From: Desulfobacteraceae bacterium
GTDB lineage: Bacteria > Desulfobacterota > Desulfobacteria > Desulfobacterales > Desulfobacteraceae
DNA length: 5,770 bases
Direction: 5' to 3'
Assembly: GCA_015486915.1 (NCBI GenBank)
Contig: WFQS01000237.1
Location: 1-5,770 of the forward strand
Under the pieces are notes generated by a model. It was not told where the DNA came from, ran no database searches, and was given only the letters and a program-made list of their open reading frames with translations. Position numbers and translations under genes: made by a program. How positions within the stretch are numbered: the stretch's first letter is position 1; the number at the start of each line of letters is the position of its first letter. Below are positions 5,060-5,770 of the stretch, in pieces.

Positions 5060-5407
5060 TCAAGCATAAATGTTAACGCCAAGCGCCTGTTTCTCCCGCT
5101 GATACTCTGCTTCCAGTTTTTGCTTTTTCTGTTGATATTCCGCTTCAAGTCTCTGTTTATCCGTATCATACTGATCTTTAATTCTATGTTCTTTATTGGT
5201 GTATTTTCTGTACAATGATTTTGTTTTTGCTGACAGATCCGGTTTATCAGAATCAGAAACGGAATTTGATTTTTTATCAGAATCCGAAACGGAATTTGAT
5301 TTTGAAAATCCATTTTTCAAGGGCGACAAGATGCTCTTATCAGTTGCCATGGTGCTTTGCAACTGATATTGTGATGATAAATTTATGCCGGTTGATATGG
5401 TCGGCAT
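5060..5407 (-). CDS. Hypothetical small protein with a duplicated Ser/Asp-rich decapeptide and a hendecad coiled coil
   Basis: I do not recognise a family for this 115-residue, highly polar protein. The N-terminus (1-30) is Ser/Thr/Gln-rich with no signal peptide or membrane segment. Residues 36-45 and 46-55 are identical KSNSVSDSDK decapeptides, forming a flexible acidic linker. Residues 61-109 are strongly charged and helical, with an 11-residue period in which QRLEAEYQQKK (85-95) is followed by QKLEAEYQREK (96-106), typical of a hendecad coiled coil. The protein ends in a short hydrophobic GVNIYA. ATG at 5407 is chosen because a near-perfect AGGAGGTG lies six bases upstream; the in-frame GTG at 5416 is part of that site. 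It lies 30 nt after the upstream hypothetical and 20 nt before rseC, so it is probably in one operon. Function unknown. Confidence 0.75.
   Translation of the reverse strand: MPTISTGINLSSQYQLQSTMATDKSILSPLKNGFSKSNSVSDSDKKSNSVSDSDKPDLSAKTKSLYRKYTNKEHRIKDQYDTDKQRLEAEYQQKKQKLEAEYQREKQALGVNIYA
5090..5155 (-). repeat. Degenerate 33-bp coding repeat (two copies of an 11-residue unit)
   Basis: The units 5123-5155 and 5090-5122 encode QRLEAEYQQKK and QKLEAEYQREK, eight of eleven residues identical. The DNA copies have drifted at silent positions more than the decapeptide repeat has, so this is an older, selected coiled-coil period rather than a fresh slip. Confidence 0.65.
5243..5302 (-). repeat. 30-bp tandem repeat, two copies, in frame
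   Basis: Units 5243-5272 and 5273-5302 match at 29 of 30 bases (the difference is a at 5255 against c at 5285). The length is a multiple of three, so each copy adds one KSNSVSDSDK decapeptide. The near identity suggests a recent duplication and a site prone to copy-number change. Confidence 0.92.
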
Positions 5408-5413
5408 TTTTAA

Positions 5414-5421
5414 CACCTCCT
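5414..5421 (-). promoter_or_regulatory. Strong Shine-Dalgarno deciding the start of the coiled-coil gene
   Basis: AGGAGGTG on the minus strand is almost a full anti-16S match and sits six bases before ATG 5407. It rules out the overlapping GTG as start and implies high translation of this small protein compared with its neighbours. Confidence 0.75.
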
Positions 5422-5437
5422 GAAAAATAATAGAAAA

Positions 5438-5770
5438 TCAGGCGATAAGATTTACAAGCTGCTGTGCCTGCTGTCCACCATTATTGTTTGCCGGTGGCTG
5501 TGTCTCATTTGCTGCAGGGGTTTGGGCTGCAGCAGCATGCGGGTTTACTTCAGGAGGAGCCCCCTGGGTATTTTCTGCGGCTGCAAGATCTTTTGCCCTG
5601 TCGGTCAAATCAACCTTAAATGCCTGTTTTTCAGTATTTGAATTGCTTGAGTTAAGGGCGGTCTGTGACTGATCACCCGGCTGCTGCTTCTGTAAAGGAT
5701 CATTGGTAGCCTGGGAAGCGGCAAGGCCTGTATTCTGCTGGCTTGCGTACTGGTTTACACCTGCTATACC
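5438..5770 (-). CDS. Q/A/N/P-rich hypothetical protein, C-terminal 110 residues (start lies outside the window)
   Basis: An open frame enters from the right edge and runs without interruption to TGA at 5438-5440. The visible part begins GIAGVNQYASQQ, probably close to the true N-terminus, and is low-complexity: Gln/Asn/Ala/Ser rich, with no cysteine, no membrane span and no strongly hydrophobic segment. One more ordered block, FKVDLTDRAKDLAAAE (51-66), has the look of the short amphipathic helices in small flagellum-associated proteins, but that resemblance is weak and I do not assign a function. The C-terminus (HAAAAQTPAANE to QQAQQLVNLIA) is an Ala/Gln/Pro-rich tail. It is separated by 30 nt from the coiled-coil gene and shares its polar, disordered character, which suggests a co-expressed pair. 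A coding frame is supported by its openness over 330 bases and by its fit to the operon. Confidence 0.65.
   Translation of the reverse strand, partial: GIAGVNQYASQQNTGLAASQATNDPLQKQQPGDQSQTALNSSNSNTEKQAFKVDLTDRAKDLAAAENTQGAPPEVNPHAAAAQTPAANETQPPANNNGGQQAQQLVNLIA

Noticed and set aside
5243..5302. CRISPR array
   Set aside because: Two directly abutting 30-bp units without spacers, in frame within a coding region; a tandem coding repeat.

Overview
The window is a bacterial Rnf locus, read entirely from the minus strand. The chassis is a low-GC Gram-negative-type genome with a small multiheme cytochrome c. That combination, the cytochrome-rnfCDGEA order and the protein style suggest a sulfate-reducing deltaproteobacterium (Desulfobacterota, probably Desulfobacterales). 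This assignment is inference from gene content, not from a marker gene.

Layout in transcription order (right to left): a Q/A/N-rich hypothetical protein cut by the window edge (5438-5770); a short repeat-bearing coiled-coil protein (5060-5407); an RseC/MucC-family membrane protein (4584-5039); a 246-bp AT-rich gap full of dyad symmetries; a membrane-anchored tetraheme class-III-type cytochrome c (3972-4337); a 403-bp gap holding a degenerate direct repeat and no convincing gene; then rnfC, rnfD, rnfG, rnfE and the first 28 codons of rnfA. rnfB would be expected just outside the left edge. rnfC/rnfD and rnfD/rnfG overlap by 8 nt, while the other rnf junctions have 18-nt gaps with clear ribosome-binding sites.

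Rnf normally moves electrons from reduced ferredoxin (RnfB), through membrane [2Fe-2S] and flavin sites (RnfA/E, RnfD, RnfG), to NAD+ at RnfC, and pumps Na+ or H+. Two features suggest that this complex is not a standard ferredoxin:NAD+ enzyme. RnfC keeps its two C-terminal [4Fe-4S] motifs and its barrel-sandwich N-terminus but has lost the glycine-rich FMN/NADH motifs. RnfD has Tyr where the flavin-accepting Thr is expected. RnfG keeps its flavinylation motif. With a tetraheme cytochrome gene directly upstream, the arrangement resembles the mmcA-rnf cluster of Methanosarcina and the cytochrome-linked rnf clusters of sulfate reducers. The working hypothesis is a ferredoxin:cytochrome c/quinone ion pump with a vestigial NADH module. 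The motif comparisons are from memory of the families and need an alignment.
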